This document shows, one piece after another, positions 47,901 to 58,655 of a DNA stretch of 64,000 bases. Under the pieces are notes generated by a model that saw only the letters and a program-made list of their open reading frames with translations, was not told the DNA's origin and ran no database searches. The first letter of the stretch is position 1. The number at the start of each line of letters is the position of its first letter. Position numbers and translations under genes: made by a program. Source of the stretch: Moringa oleifera (lineage: Eukaryota; Streptophyta; Magnoliopsida; Brassicales; Moringaceae); the NCBI GenBank assembly GCA_021397835.1, contig JAJFZO010000168.1, positions 5,642,001-5,706,000 of the forward strand. Reading direction: 5' to 3'.

Positions 47901-48701
47901 AGAGAAAATTCAAATTCTTTAATAACCAGTTTTCAAAAATGAAATGCATGAAAATACCTGATTTTGGGGATTTCCACTATCTGGCCAAATCAAGGTAGCT
48001 TCCAAGTAACGGGTGGCTGCAACTGACCAATTATGATTTTGAATGCCCATCTTCTCATATTGTTCCCTGTATCTATCAAGATCTCCAAGACAAACTAAAA
48101 ACCGATGGCACAAAAACTGGCATTTCTGCATTTTCTTTGGTTCAACAGATGCAGAGATGCCACCCATCTTAGCAGAGGAAAATTCTTCTGGGAGCCCATA
48201 AAATCTTCTGACTTTTACAATCAGATTTTGGTAAAACTCAGAGGCTTCCAATAGAAATGACTTAAATCCTTCTATATGACTGTCACTGCTTTTCCCTGTA
48301 GATGTTATAATCTCTGAATTAGCAGAATTTCTTTTTATTCTCTTACGATATTCATCAATGTGCCTGTAATGGAACTTCCACAGCGAATATTCAATATCTT
48401 GAAGCTCTGCTTGATCATGATCACCCAAGACGATTTTTTCATAACTTGAACAGGCCTTGCGATACAAGTCTCGAACATCAGAGTGCAACAAACCTTTGGA
48501 ATGGTTCAACGCCCACAACTGTTTTTCTATACCAGCAACCTGAAACCATCACAATTCGAGAAATAAGAGCTAAATGGAATAGGAGAAAGCTTCCAATAGG
48601 AAGTAATCAAACAATAACTGCATCTCCAAGTTTTTCACCTCAATGAACAAATTGGTCTTTTCTTTCTGATCTTTAGGAAGAACAGATGAATTAGCATTCA
48701 T
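44939..48701 (-). CDS. SMG7L: SMG7-like (EST1-like) protein
   Basis: Five coding exons on the minus strand: 48701-48639, 48539-47958, 47834-47712, 47629-47421, 46985-44939, all joining in phase. The product has 1007 residues. The N-terminal 250 residues form the 14-3-3-like/TPR region of the EST1/SMG5-6-7 family (IEYSLWKFHYRHIDEYRKRIK, LGDLDRYREQY, RYLEATLIWPDSGNPQNQLAVLA, ALYHCIRSLAVKEPFPDAWNNL). A helical EST1 C-terminal segment runs to about residue 560 (LWEDYELRGFAPVAVAH). The last 400 residues are low-complexity, rich in Ser, Pro, Tyr and Gly. SMG7 proteins bind phosphorylated UPF1 and target faulty mRNAs for decay. The N-terminus starting MNANSSVLPKDQKEK, and not an SMG7-type start, favours the SMG7L branch. 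Exon 5 has a tandem TAGCAG acceptor. Confidence 0.9.
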
Positions 48702-49800
48702 GATTATGTTTGCTAAGTCTTCCTCAAGAGGTTCCTATCTTCCCAGCATGAAAGTCAGATGTTTAAAGCCGGACTATCCTGTCAATTAGCAATATTGCCT
48801 GTTTAGCACTCTGTTGGCCATCAATGACTCAAAAATAAATCAACAGATGAACAGTACGAAAGACAATATTTTCAATTCAACAAATCATCAAATCTTTTCA
48901 TGTACGTTTTCGGAAGTCAAAACTACAGACACAAATGAAAGGAAAACTGACTGACAACTTCTCACAAGCACCTGGAAGATCTCATACCCCTTATACAAAA
49001 ATTTGAAAGAAGATCCTGATAATTGATTTGATGCAGAGTTTACAATAAGAAACCAGTTTCAAAACATGCCTGGAAAGATAATATATTCCCAATTTTGAAA
49101 GCGTCATCCACGCTTTCTTCTAGCTAAAGATCCACCAAGAAAAATACACAATCCAGTAGAGGCCCACTTAAGTTCTTGACTTTAAGTTACTATCAACTTT
49201 ATACATAACAATTCTCTGTTACATGAATCAATTCTCTGAAAATTGCAAAATTCAAGAGAATTACAGATATTACTCCAGAAATTTAAGGAAAGCAAGGAAA
49301 ACCCACATGAAAGAAAGTTCAGGATTTCAATAAACACAAATAGAGACACTCTGGAGGTGAAGACAACAAGAAAAACAGCAAGAAGCGCGAAAGCCAAAGT
49401 AGCAATGGCAGTGGAGGAAACCCACTTCAAAATAAGCAAAAAAGACACTCAAGAGCCAAGCACCACCGATCTCTCTAAAGATCAGGAAGACAAACAAGAG
49501 AATTTCACCAAAGAAACAAAAGAAAAGAGAGCACGAAAAATGCACAGGTAGAAAGAAAGCATGAAAACTAAAAACCACTCATCAGAGTTAGTAAACTTAC
49601 TGCTATAAGTTCAACTAAGACCCAAACCAATCAAGCGAAGGCAGGCATGCACATGGAGAACAAAAAGAAAGAAAGAGAAGCGTGGGGACTTGAAGCTGAA
49701 AGAGGAATTTGACACCAGTGCTGCTCAGTTGTGAAACAGACAAGTAAAAGGTGGCCGATGCTGAGACTCATAGGAAGACCATCTAACCCAAATTCTCTCC
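48702..49800 (-). other. 5' leader and promoter region of SMG7L
   Basis: This stretch upstream of the SMG7L start probably contains untranslated exon(s). I cannot place splice sites with confidence. A 102-codon plus-strand frame at 49243-49551 begins with TTG and is Lys/Glu/Thr-rich; I do not treat it as a gene. Confidence 0.45.
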
Positions 49801-52800
49801 TGTGATTTTGTTCCTTCTCTCCCCTGCTTTGGCTAGTAATAATAAAAAATTAGTGAAGAGAAGAATAAATATAAAACCATCCCATCCATCAAAAAGTGCA
49901 CATCTAACGGAATCAGATTTGCCGCAAACTTGTATGCATATACATGCAAATTCACCAAATCAAAATACAAAAGGAAAAGTAAAAATTATTGAATAGCATC
50001 ATCCATTTCTCTGACTAAAATGTAGAGTATCCCTTGCAATCCAAGCTAATAGTACACTTTTTGTCTCAGAAATGATAGACTTTATTACAGTAACATATCA
50101 AGTTGCATACCAAGTTTCAATCTTTTGTCTTTGTGCACTAAACTGCGATGATTTACAGCAACAATTACTTTTTTTTCTTAGACAATTAGAGAAACAATTA
50201 CTTATTTAATTAAAATTACATAAAATTAATTACAACCCATTGGTTTAATTATCATTTTCTATTTACTGAGAAACTTCCTGGATTCAAGAAAATATGATTG
50301 AATTATTGCACCTTACTTGGGTCTGAAAATGAACCACAGAAGATGTGTTTAGCTGTGTGTGGAGATAGAAGTGGCTAGTAGGTACTTGGAAGGTCCTATA
50401 ATTTTCATATGTTCACAAAGTTGTTTGGTGTACTTATTATGAATTACAAACAATAATTGAGAAATGAACAAAAGAAATCAAACTAGCCCATTCTATCACA
50501 TAAAAACAAAATCTTGAAAATGAAAGAAAACTAGGCGCCCCTAATTTACCAAGAACTTTACTTTTCAATGGATCAATAATTTTCTCTAATTTGTAAAGTT
50601 GACAAATTTGTGAAAACTGTTATTTTAATTTAAGCATATTAAAATATTCATTCAATTTATAAATTGAATCTTTCTTTAAAAGAAAATATATAATTAATAT
50701 TAGTTGAGTATCATGTTCATTTTAAGCTTTTAATCATTATTATTTTTTAATTTATAATTTGAAACAAATTTATAAAATATGAAAAACAAAAATTTATATA
50801 TTATTTAATAACTATATAATTTTGAATGATATGAAATTTTAAATTTGTCTTTTAGATTATCTTGTTGCTCTTGTACATTAGTAAAAAATAAGTAAGTAAC
50901 AAAGAGAAGGTGGGCTTCCTCGCACTGAAGCAACTCTCAGCAAGATTTTTTCTTTAAAAACAAAAGAAAAAAGAAAAATTGCCCACAACGCTTAGACGTG
51001 TCGCGGATAAGAAGAAGCTTCCAGGACGGACGCGAATGCACACAACACGCAGCAAGAAATTAAGGTGGGTCCCGCATATGATGTCCTTTTTCTGCCAAAT
51101 GATCATCTTGATAGGATCTCTTATCCATCTAATTTCAACTCTTTTTTCTTTATTTTAAATCCTTATTCCTTACCAATAATATCTCTTCTACCGATGCTAC
51201 CAATGCTAGTGTAATAAATGACTTAATTGTATTAATTTTGACATTAAATTTTTTTATTTTAAAGTTAGACTATTTAAATTTTGAAATAAATATAAACTAA
51301 ATTATTTTTATTTTATTAATTATTTATTAAAAAAATTCACCTTTATGGACTTGATACAAGACAATTAGATATTGATAACACTAGAAAATTGAAAAACTTG
51401 GCCTACATGAGTAGTTGTTAGGTTGGAGATTAGTGCCATTTGAAGCCACGTTCAATGGGTCATTAACTACTACTTATGAATCAAGTGAACTATCAAATGA
51501 AACCCACTTGGGTGTACCTTAATCATTGGACCGCTGATCATGAAATCTTAATCCTAAGAGCCAATATGATTCGATAAGGTTTTTTATTGGTACCCTTTAT
51601 AATTTAATATTTTAAAATTTGAATTAGGTAAGTCGATCCAATTTGTTGAAATAATGAACTAATTTTTAATCTGACTCATTTGAAATCAATTTCATTCATT
51701 TATGTTATCAAAATCACACTATTTTATTAAAAATATTATTTTTTTATTCAAATATTATTTTACAACAAAACATTTATTCAAATTTTACATTATTTCTATT
51801 ATTTATTATTTAATTTAATAATATGTACTAAAATATTATAATTATTTGTTACATCATGGTAATCCAACTTTGGTTGGATTCTAACTCTAATCTTTAAGTT
51901 ATTTTAGTTAAATTTTTACGACATTAAATTTATTTAATATTTTAAATAAAATAAATAATATTTATAATTTATTACCTTCATTGATTAGTAAAATAAATTT
52001 TATTTAATTATTATGAATCAATAGTCTTATGAAAACATTAATACAAATCAAATAAATAAAAAATATTTAACACAATTGTGATGCGATACTTAATTGATTG
52101 TGTTACGGATTATTAAAAACGGGTCAATCTATTCTTAAACGATGATTACTTTGGGAAATTTATAAATGGTTAGGTGGAGATAATTATTTTTTAATTTAGA
52201 TTTTGGGGGGAAGGCATCCATCTACGGCGGCAATGAGAAGTTGGGTCTGTTAAACTTGGGATGTGACATTTTGGGGTCCATTGCATTAATGTCAAATTGG
52301 AAGCATAGGCATATTAATTGAGGCTTTGAAATATTCAAAAGAAAGCATTATTCTTGTCCTTTGGTAGGACCCAGGAAGGTGGAAACGTACATTAATTCAA
52401 ATAGTTAGGGAACTCTCCATGCTACAAATTTTAGATTTTTTTGGATATTTATTGAAACAATTTGATGTGATATTTGAAATTTTCATGAAACACGGAATAC
52501 TCATAAGTGTTGGGACCCTCTTCTGTTATTTTGAGCGTGTCAAATGTGTGAAACATTATTATTATTATTATTAAAAATAATTTACATTATTAAAAATTAT
52601 AAATAAATGTGGCACCTTGAAAAGTTTTATTTAAGATCTTAAATAAAATATATTTTTTTGGTGTAATTAACCTTAAGCTATAATACAAAACCGAAAGGAA
52701 AGGAAAGCTATCCTTGAGCCGAATCTCTTATTTTATCTTTAAAAAATGCATAAAAATGTATATTTTTATTTATAAAAGAAGAAAAATTCATTTGTATCAG

Positions 52801-53471
52801 TTGATTTTATTTATTTTTTATTGCATACTTTAACTTATGACCTTAAGCATTTACATTATTCTCATGACATGGACCCCATTGGACTGCAATATGACCCAAA
52901 CCAAAATGAACCTAAGAACTTAAACCAAAGTTCAATTGGACTTTAGAAGATAACCCAAACTAAACTTGGACATAAGAACATAAACCCAAATTGAATTGGA
53001 TTGTGGGATATCAACACAAATTAAATTGGGTCTTCCATTGTAACCCAAATAAAAGTGGACCTTAGAACATGAATAAAGTGGACCATACAAGCCAACTACA
53101 GGCAATGACAGTTAGAAGAACAGTTATGCTCCATCCATTAACAATGGATTCCCAATCACACAAACCCTAACAAAAACATTGACAGACAAAGAGAAAAACC
53201 AGGAGCAACAGACGGGCGTCCTCCTAAAACTTAATTAACAGCCACAAAATCCCACCGAGAAACACCAAACTGTCTTCCTTTTTCTTTCCTTCCTTTCACC
53301 CAACGGATTGCTCTCGTATAATTGGTTCTATATTACTCTCTTCCCCTTCTTGTATCAGGAAGGGCACGGAGGTACACTTGAGGCACTGCTATAAGCTCTC
53401 TCTTCGTTTTCTTCTTTCTTTTTCTTAGTACCCAAAAGAGGTTTCTTTGATCTTTCAGGTTTTCTCTGAAA
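49801..53471. other. AT-rich intergenic region
   Basis: No exon or element recognised. Most of 50.5-52.9 kb is over 70 percent A+T by eye. An ATT microsatellite lies at about 52556-52572. The last 300 bp before 53472 is CT-rich and is probably the leader of the RALF gene. Confidence 0.5.
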
Positions 53472-53810
53472 ATGGGTCCCAAGCTGTTACTGATCTTCGC
53501 CCTCCTAGCCATGGCAATGGTGGCCGAGTCGGCCAACGCCAGCTGGGTTATCAACCATCAGGCCAAGTCATGCACTGCTGGTGAACATTGCCTGGTTGAC
53601 GACGAAACCGAGCTGCTCATGGACTCCGAGACCAGCCGTCGGCAGCTTGCCCAGCAGAGGAGGCACATCAGCTATGGAGCCTTAAAGGCCAACAACGTCC
53701 CATGCAACCGCCGCGGCCGATCCTACTACAACTGTCAACAGAGGGGACGAGCTAACCCATACCACCGTGGGTGCACCGTCATCACGCATTGCCAGAGGTT
53801 CACTTCTTGA
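53472..53810 (+). CDS. RALF-like peptide hormone precursor
   Basis: Single exon, 112 residues, starting at the ATG at 53472. Residues 1-23 form a hydrophobic signal peptide (LLLIFALLAMAMVAESANA). The propeptide carries the subtilase S1P-type site RRQL at residues 56-59. The mature part begins after a second RR at 63-64, with HISYGALKANN, a variant of the YISYGAL receptor-binding motif. Four cysteines at 78, 88, 101 and 107 have the RALF spacing (NNVPC, YYNC, NPYHRGC, ITHC). RALF peptides are secreted, bind FERONIA-family receptor kinases and LRX/LLG partners, and raise apoplastic pH and restrict cell expansion. The YGAL motif and S1P site place it in the typical RALF1/22/23/33 class. His replacing the usual Tyr at the start of the motif is unusual but not drastic. 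The gene is followed by a GA-rich 3' untranslated region. Confidence 0.95.
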   Translation: MGPKLLLIFALLAMAMVAESANASWVINHQAKSCTAGEHCLVDDETELLMDSETSRRQLAQQRRHISYGALKANNVPCNRRGRSYYNCQQRGRANPYHRGCTVITHCQRFTS

Positions 53811-56800
53811 AGAGAATCCGTGAAAGAAAAGATAGAAAGAGAGAGAGAGGAAGAGAAGAGAGAGAAAGAAAAAGAAAGAAAACGTGATGGATATTGCCCT
53901 TCACATGCATATACGGACATGGAAGCATATCGAGCTTCTCATAGTTCCTCCTCTATATGTTCAATCTTCAATGGGTTATTAATCCATTTTACATCTTTTG
54001 ATTTGCTTTTTCTGTAATGTGTCTATATCATACTAAGTTCAAAAGGGTTATTTGTCTCTTTGCTTTGTAATTGCACTTCTTCAATTTGATCTCTGTGTTT
54101 ATACCTTATGAGGAAATAAAAATGGTTAGATTATTAATGTATAATGAGACTTTAACTACTTTCTTTCTCTTTTTCTTTCGTATTTTTTTTTCCCATCCTA
54201 TTTCGATTGTTAAGATCTCTTTTTTTTTTTTTCATCTTTTATGTGTCAAACTTTCATGGGTTTAACTAATCTTAACCAATCGAGGGTAACAATCTTCTTA
54301 AACAAAAAGTATATATATTTTTTTATTTATTAAGAAAATTATGGTAGAAATTTTCTTGATTTGAGTTATGATAACATTTTAAAAATTATTTTTCTAATTT
54401 CAACAAAAATAATAATAATGAGGTCAAAGTAAACACATGCAACTTCTTTATAACTCAATATCGTATTGATATAGATTAAGATACAATTATGCACTTTGAA
54501 TCTTTCAAAAAACATTTAGCAAATTACACTTTGATTCTTAATTTATATATATATATATGCACAAGAAAGAAAAATATTGAGTCCAAATAAATTAAACAAT
54601 GGTGATGGATTTTGGAAGTTTAATTTAATGGGTTACATATAAGATGCTTTTAAATAAGATAGTGTCCAATACATGTAGGTAGGGTAACTGGTATGTTTTG
54701 TTGGCAAAGAAAGTAAACAAAGATGTTAATTATAAACATTTAAATTATCATAATTATTATGTAAATTATAAGATAAACATAATGACCATATCGTTTGAAT
54801 TTTCTAAAATATATGAAAAAAAAAGTGCGTTATTTTTAAATTATTTATTTTGTAAAGTCATAACTTAAAATAAAAATTTGTGATAGCTCAAAACAATTTC
54901 ATATTGATGATCAATTGTTCAATCTGCAAAACAAATAGGGATTGACCCATAATCTTTTTGACCAACAATCAATTTAGATTAAACGTCAAGAAGTGGAGGG
55001 GAGAACAATTTAGATTAAATTTACCGCTATGTATTAAAATTTTTATTTTTATTTTTTTAAAAAAAAATTATGTTAAAAGGTAAGGAGGTCTAGCAATGCC
55101 CAAGATTTTACATTTGATTTTCTTTTGGGGATGTAAGCTTAGCCCATGAAATTTGACAATAATTTAAGTTGTCTTGATCGGTATGGCCAAACAAATTTTA
55201 AATCATATTATACTTTTGAGTCAAATCTCCAATAATTTATATTTATACAAATTTTAAATCATATTATACTTTTGAGTCAAATCTCCAATAATTTATATTT
55301 ATACATGTCTCACTGCAATTGCATGGCAACGCGTCTTCTTGTGGTGACATATCTTCATGCCACTCTCAATTTCTCTCTATTAAATCTTACTCCCTTTCCA
55401 TCAGGATTAGTATTGGGATCCCAAATAAATCAATGAAAACATATTTTTATTAATTAAGATACCCATTTAATTAAGGTAATTTTTTTATACAGATAATTTT
55501 TAATCATACACATTAACAAAAAGTAATCTTTGGGCAGTGGGAATCAACAATTGTTGCCAATTGTGCAAGTTGTAGCCTATGGGGAGTGGTACCTTTCAAC
55601 TCTTGCATCAAATGGTACACACTAGTGTATCCATTTCTCTAATTGACCATTATTTGCTTTATATTTTCTTTATTAAAAAAAAAGTAAAAACTCAATTTTC
55701 TCTTCATGGGTATGCTCAATTTTGTGAGATTTTTCTACCCATTTGATCTTTAAATATAAAGTTTAGGGGATCATACAAGAGACAAAGATCGATACTTGAA
55801 GAATCGGGAAAGGGCTCTCTTAAGTGTTTGGCGAAACGCCTAAGAAGCTTCAATGCACCTTCTACTTTGTTTAAAAGGCGGTGCCATATGGTCAAAATTG
55901 TCATGCTTGATTAGAACAAGATTTATGACCCACTTAATAGACCACTGAAAATTTGCAAACAAACCCATTATTCAATCAATGGGGCCAATTGTGATAGGTA
56001 AGTTGTATTAAGGCAAGGACAGTGAAGGAAGGAAGAAGGGGAGAGGAGGTTTTATGATCATTGGCAATCAAAAGGGCATTGAAACAATGCACATGGAAGT
56101 CCCAATTGATGATGACCCACCAACCAAGAGGGCTGCAAGGTCTACAAGACCAATATCCACACTAACAAACAAAGCAAACACAAAAAAACAAACACCCCCC
56201 CATCATGTTCTCTGCCTTTTCCATCTCTCTCTCTCTTCTTTTCTTTGCCTTTCATGATCACAAGACCCCCTTCTCTACCACCTGCACTTTCTCATGTCTT
56301 CATTCACTACTGTTTGGTCTTTTCTTGAGTCAAAAAGTAGGACTTAAAACAGTGTTTAGTTCAAGATTCAAAGAAAGCAGAACCACCATTGCATGATTGC
56401 CTTTACAACGCAATTCAAAGCCCTTTTTTTTTTTCTTTCTTTCTTTCTTTTGGGTATTAAAAGTGCCCCTATCTTAGGAAAACTAAAAATGAGTCATTTT
56501 GCTGTCTCTATCAATACAGCCATCTTGTGCAAGTGGGTCCTCAGATTCACTGTACCCTCATGAAGAAAAGTCTTCTGTGGCTGAAACAACACTAATTCTG
56601 GTCATCAAGACCACTAGATCAATTACTTTCTTGTCTACCCGGTTTCAAATTTCACATCATGAACCAGGTAGAACCAAGCAAGTCACCCTTTTGAAAATTT
56701 TGCAGCACGCAAGTAGTTCGCTTGAAGCTAAGCCTCAGTGCATAAAAATGTGGCAGCAGAAGACAAGATACAATGGGCCCATCAGGAACCAAGTTAGTGA

Positions 56801-57796
56801 ATTTATCTTCCATTCTGATCTACTTTGAAGGTAGATCTGCTTTGAAGGACTAACATCAATATAGGTAGGTAAAGACTAGAAAATTGTGGGATAGTGCCCT
56901 AATACTACCCTAGTGGGCGCAAAGCAGAAATGATAGGTTAATTAAGTGAAGCAAGAAAAAACCCAAAAGCATGCTCACAATGTGAGCACATAGAATACCT
57001 CTCTTTCAATGGCATCTTTTTCCATCTCACTAATGAAAACAAAAACAAAAGAGTCAAGATTCCTTGCCCATTTATCTACTCTTTCTTTGACAGCTAGCCC
57101 CAAAGCTGCTTTTGCCATTTGATACAAACTAAGCTTTTCCCACTTCCCAATCACCCCCTCACCTCCTTTTCTCTCTCTCACTGTTCATCTGCACTTCTTA
57201 CAATGTTATTAATGTCTAAAAGGAACAGAATTGATTTGCATAAGAATCCATTGGTGTTTGCATTTATTGTGAGAGAAGGGTAGAGCCTAGAGGGGAGTGA
57301 GTGATCATGGAAGAAGGGTAAAGTGACCCACAAAGTCAGTGAGCCCCTATTAGGGAAGGCAAAGTGACCCACAAAATTTAACCCTCAAAAAAACAAAATT
57401 TCCTCAGAATTTAACCACTTAAAATAAACCCCAAAGGATCGTTTGAACAACAATCAAACTTTGTTAGTAGATTTTTAACCCAAGCAAAAGAAGAAAGAAA
57501 ACAAGACTTCACATGCTGCTTCCTAGCGTTATTCTCACCCTTGCTCAGCTTCCGAAGGTAGCAAAGTAAATAAGGGAAAAATCATAGAGTAAAAGAGAAA
57601 ACCAAGGCAAATTTTACAATTGAATTGCAGCAAAGATTCTCTCATTCTCTTTGCAAATATCTCAGCATTACAAATTTTATCTCTTCGTCCTCCTCAGCAC
57701 CATCATCATCTTCAATGCGCCAACAATATATAAAAATCTTACAGCAGAAGAAAAAAAAGAAAAGAAAGAGAGAAAAACTAGCAGAGGTCATTTATT
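53811..57796. other. Intergenic region between RALF and VQ genes
   Basis: 53.82-53.88 kb is a GA-rich RALF 3' region. 54.2-55.7 kb is AT-rich and contains a perfect 56-bp tandem duplication. 56.0-57.4 kb is more mixed in composition but yields only short unconvincing frames on both strands. The last 300 bp is the 3' flank of the VQ gene. Confidence 0.5.
55191..55302. repeat. Perfect 56-bp tandem duplication
   Basis: Two adjacent identical copies of a 56-bp segment beginning ACAAATTTTAAATCATATTA, at 55191-55246 and 55247-55302. The absence of differences suggests a recent event. Confidence 0.92.
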
Positions 57797-58621
57797 TCAA
57801 GTAGAAGTAGAAGAACCTGAAACTCTGGGCGAAGTAACTGGAAATAGCGGGAGAAGTCGTGGCTCCGGATCTCTCGGAGTGGATGCCGGCGAGGGGTGCA
57901 AGTAAAAGCCTTTCTCTTTAATAGCTTTCTCCTCTGCATCTGTATTTAAATTTGAGTTATTAACACCATTATTACCAGGATTATTCTTCACAAAGCAACA
58001 ATTACTGCTGCTGTAGTTCGCCGAGCCCGATCGGTCAAATGGGTCGGGTATCAAGGGAGTAACCGGACTGAGGACAAGTGAAGGGAAATCGAGAATACTC
58101 GGGGAGAGGATCTCGGGCTTTCGAGGGGAAAACCCAGAATTATTTGCCGCAAAAACAGGGTTCAGGGGATTGATCTTGAGGTTTTTGAGGGAGTTTCTGC
58201 GCTCATAAAGCTTGAAGCCGGAGTTCTGCTTCTTGGGTATGGATTTGATGGGAGGGATGTTGTGGGTCTTGGGAGACAGGTCGGCTTGGGAGTTGTTGTG
58301 GTGGGCGGATTTCACGGAAGAGGCAAGCTTAGCGGTTTCGGAGGATCCGGTAAGCATTTGGACAACTTGCTTGAAGGAGGAGGTATCGGCTTGGACGAAA
58401 GTGGTCGGGTACGGGTTGGCAGGTTCGGATCTGGTGATGGTTCTGGGATGTTGCGGCGGTGTAGGCGTTGTGGGTGTTGTAGGTGGTGGTGGGTTGTTGT
58501 TGTTGTTGCTGGAGCTGCTGTTGGTGGTGCTGCTACTTGTGCTGCTGTTGGTGCTGTAGCTCCTTGGGGACGGAAGGACAGCCGGGTTCGGACTCTCTTG
58601 GTATTTCGGTGAGGTTTCCAT
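57797..58621 (-). CDS. VQ motif-containing protein
   Basis: Single exon of 274 residues on the minus strand. The VQ core FKQVVQMLTG lies at residues 83-92, matching the family consensus FxxhVQxhTG. The N-terminus is Ser/Thr/Asn/Pro-rich (poly-Ser, poly-Asn and Pro-Thr runs, residues 19-60). The second half contains FKLYERRNSLKNLKI, many Ser-Pro and Thr-Pro pairs (SPSILDFPSLVLSPVTPLIPDPF, HPSPASTPRDPEPRLLPLFPVTSPRVSG) and a KEKGFYLHPSP block. These features match the VQ4/VQ13/VQ31/VQ33 subgroup, whose members are MAP kinase substrates. VQ proteins bind WRKY factors in the nucleus and modulate defence and development. The start codon at 58621 is followed directly upstream by a GA microsatellite in the leader. 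Intronless structure is normal for the family. Confidence 0.92.
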   Translation of the reverse strand: METSPKYQESPNPAVLPSPRSYSTNSSTSSSTTNSSSSNNNNNPPPPTTPTTPTPPQHPRTITRSEPANPYPTTFVQADTSSFKQVVQMLTGSSETAKLASSVKSAHHNNSQADLSPKTHNIPPIKSIPKKQNSGFKLYERRNSLKNLKINPLNPVFAANNSGFSPRKPEILSPSILDFPSLVLSPVTPLIPDPFDRSGSANYSSSNCCFVKNNPGNNGVNNSNLNTDAEEKAIKEKGFYLHPSPASTPRDPEPRLLPLFPVTSPRVSGSSTST

Positions 58622-58631
58622 TGACGGGTCT

Positions 58632-58655
58632 GAGAGAGAGAGAGAGAGAGAGAGA
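58632..58655. repeat. (GA)n microsatellite in VQ leader
   Basis: About 12 GA units (CT on the coding strand), starting 11 bp upstream of the VQ start codon. GA/CT runs in leaders can bind BPC-type GAGA factors; any effect here is inference. Confidence 0.85.

Noticed and set aside
49243..49551. 102-codon plus-strand frame in the SMG7L leader
   Set aside because: It begins with TTG, is biased to Lys/Glu/Thr as expected from A-rich DNA, has no recognisable domain, and lies in the promoter/leader of a minus-strand gene.
53820..54017. Lys/Glu/Arg-rich frame after RALF
   Set aside because: It is produced by a GA-rich 3' untranslated region; it has no domain.
56054..56828. Frames between 56.0 and 56.8 kb as genes
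   Set aside because: Short, low in conserved features, with no splice-supported extension. I cannot exclude a non-coding transcript here.
58212..58612. Plus-strand Gly/Val/Leu-rich frames
   Set aside because: They are antisense to the Ser/Asn/Pro codon runs of the VQ gene; composition is fully explained by that.
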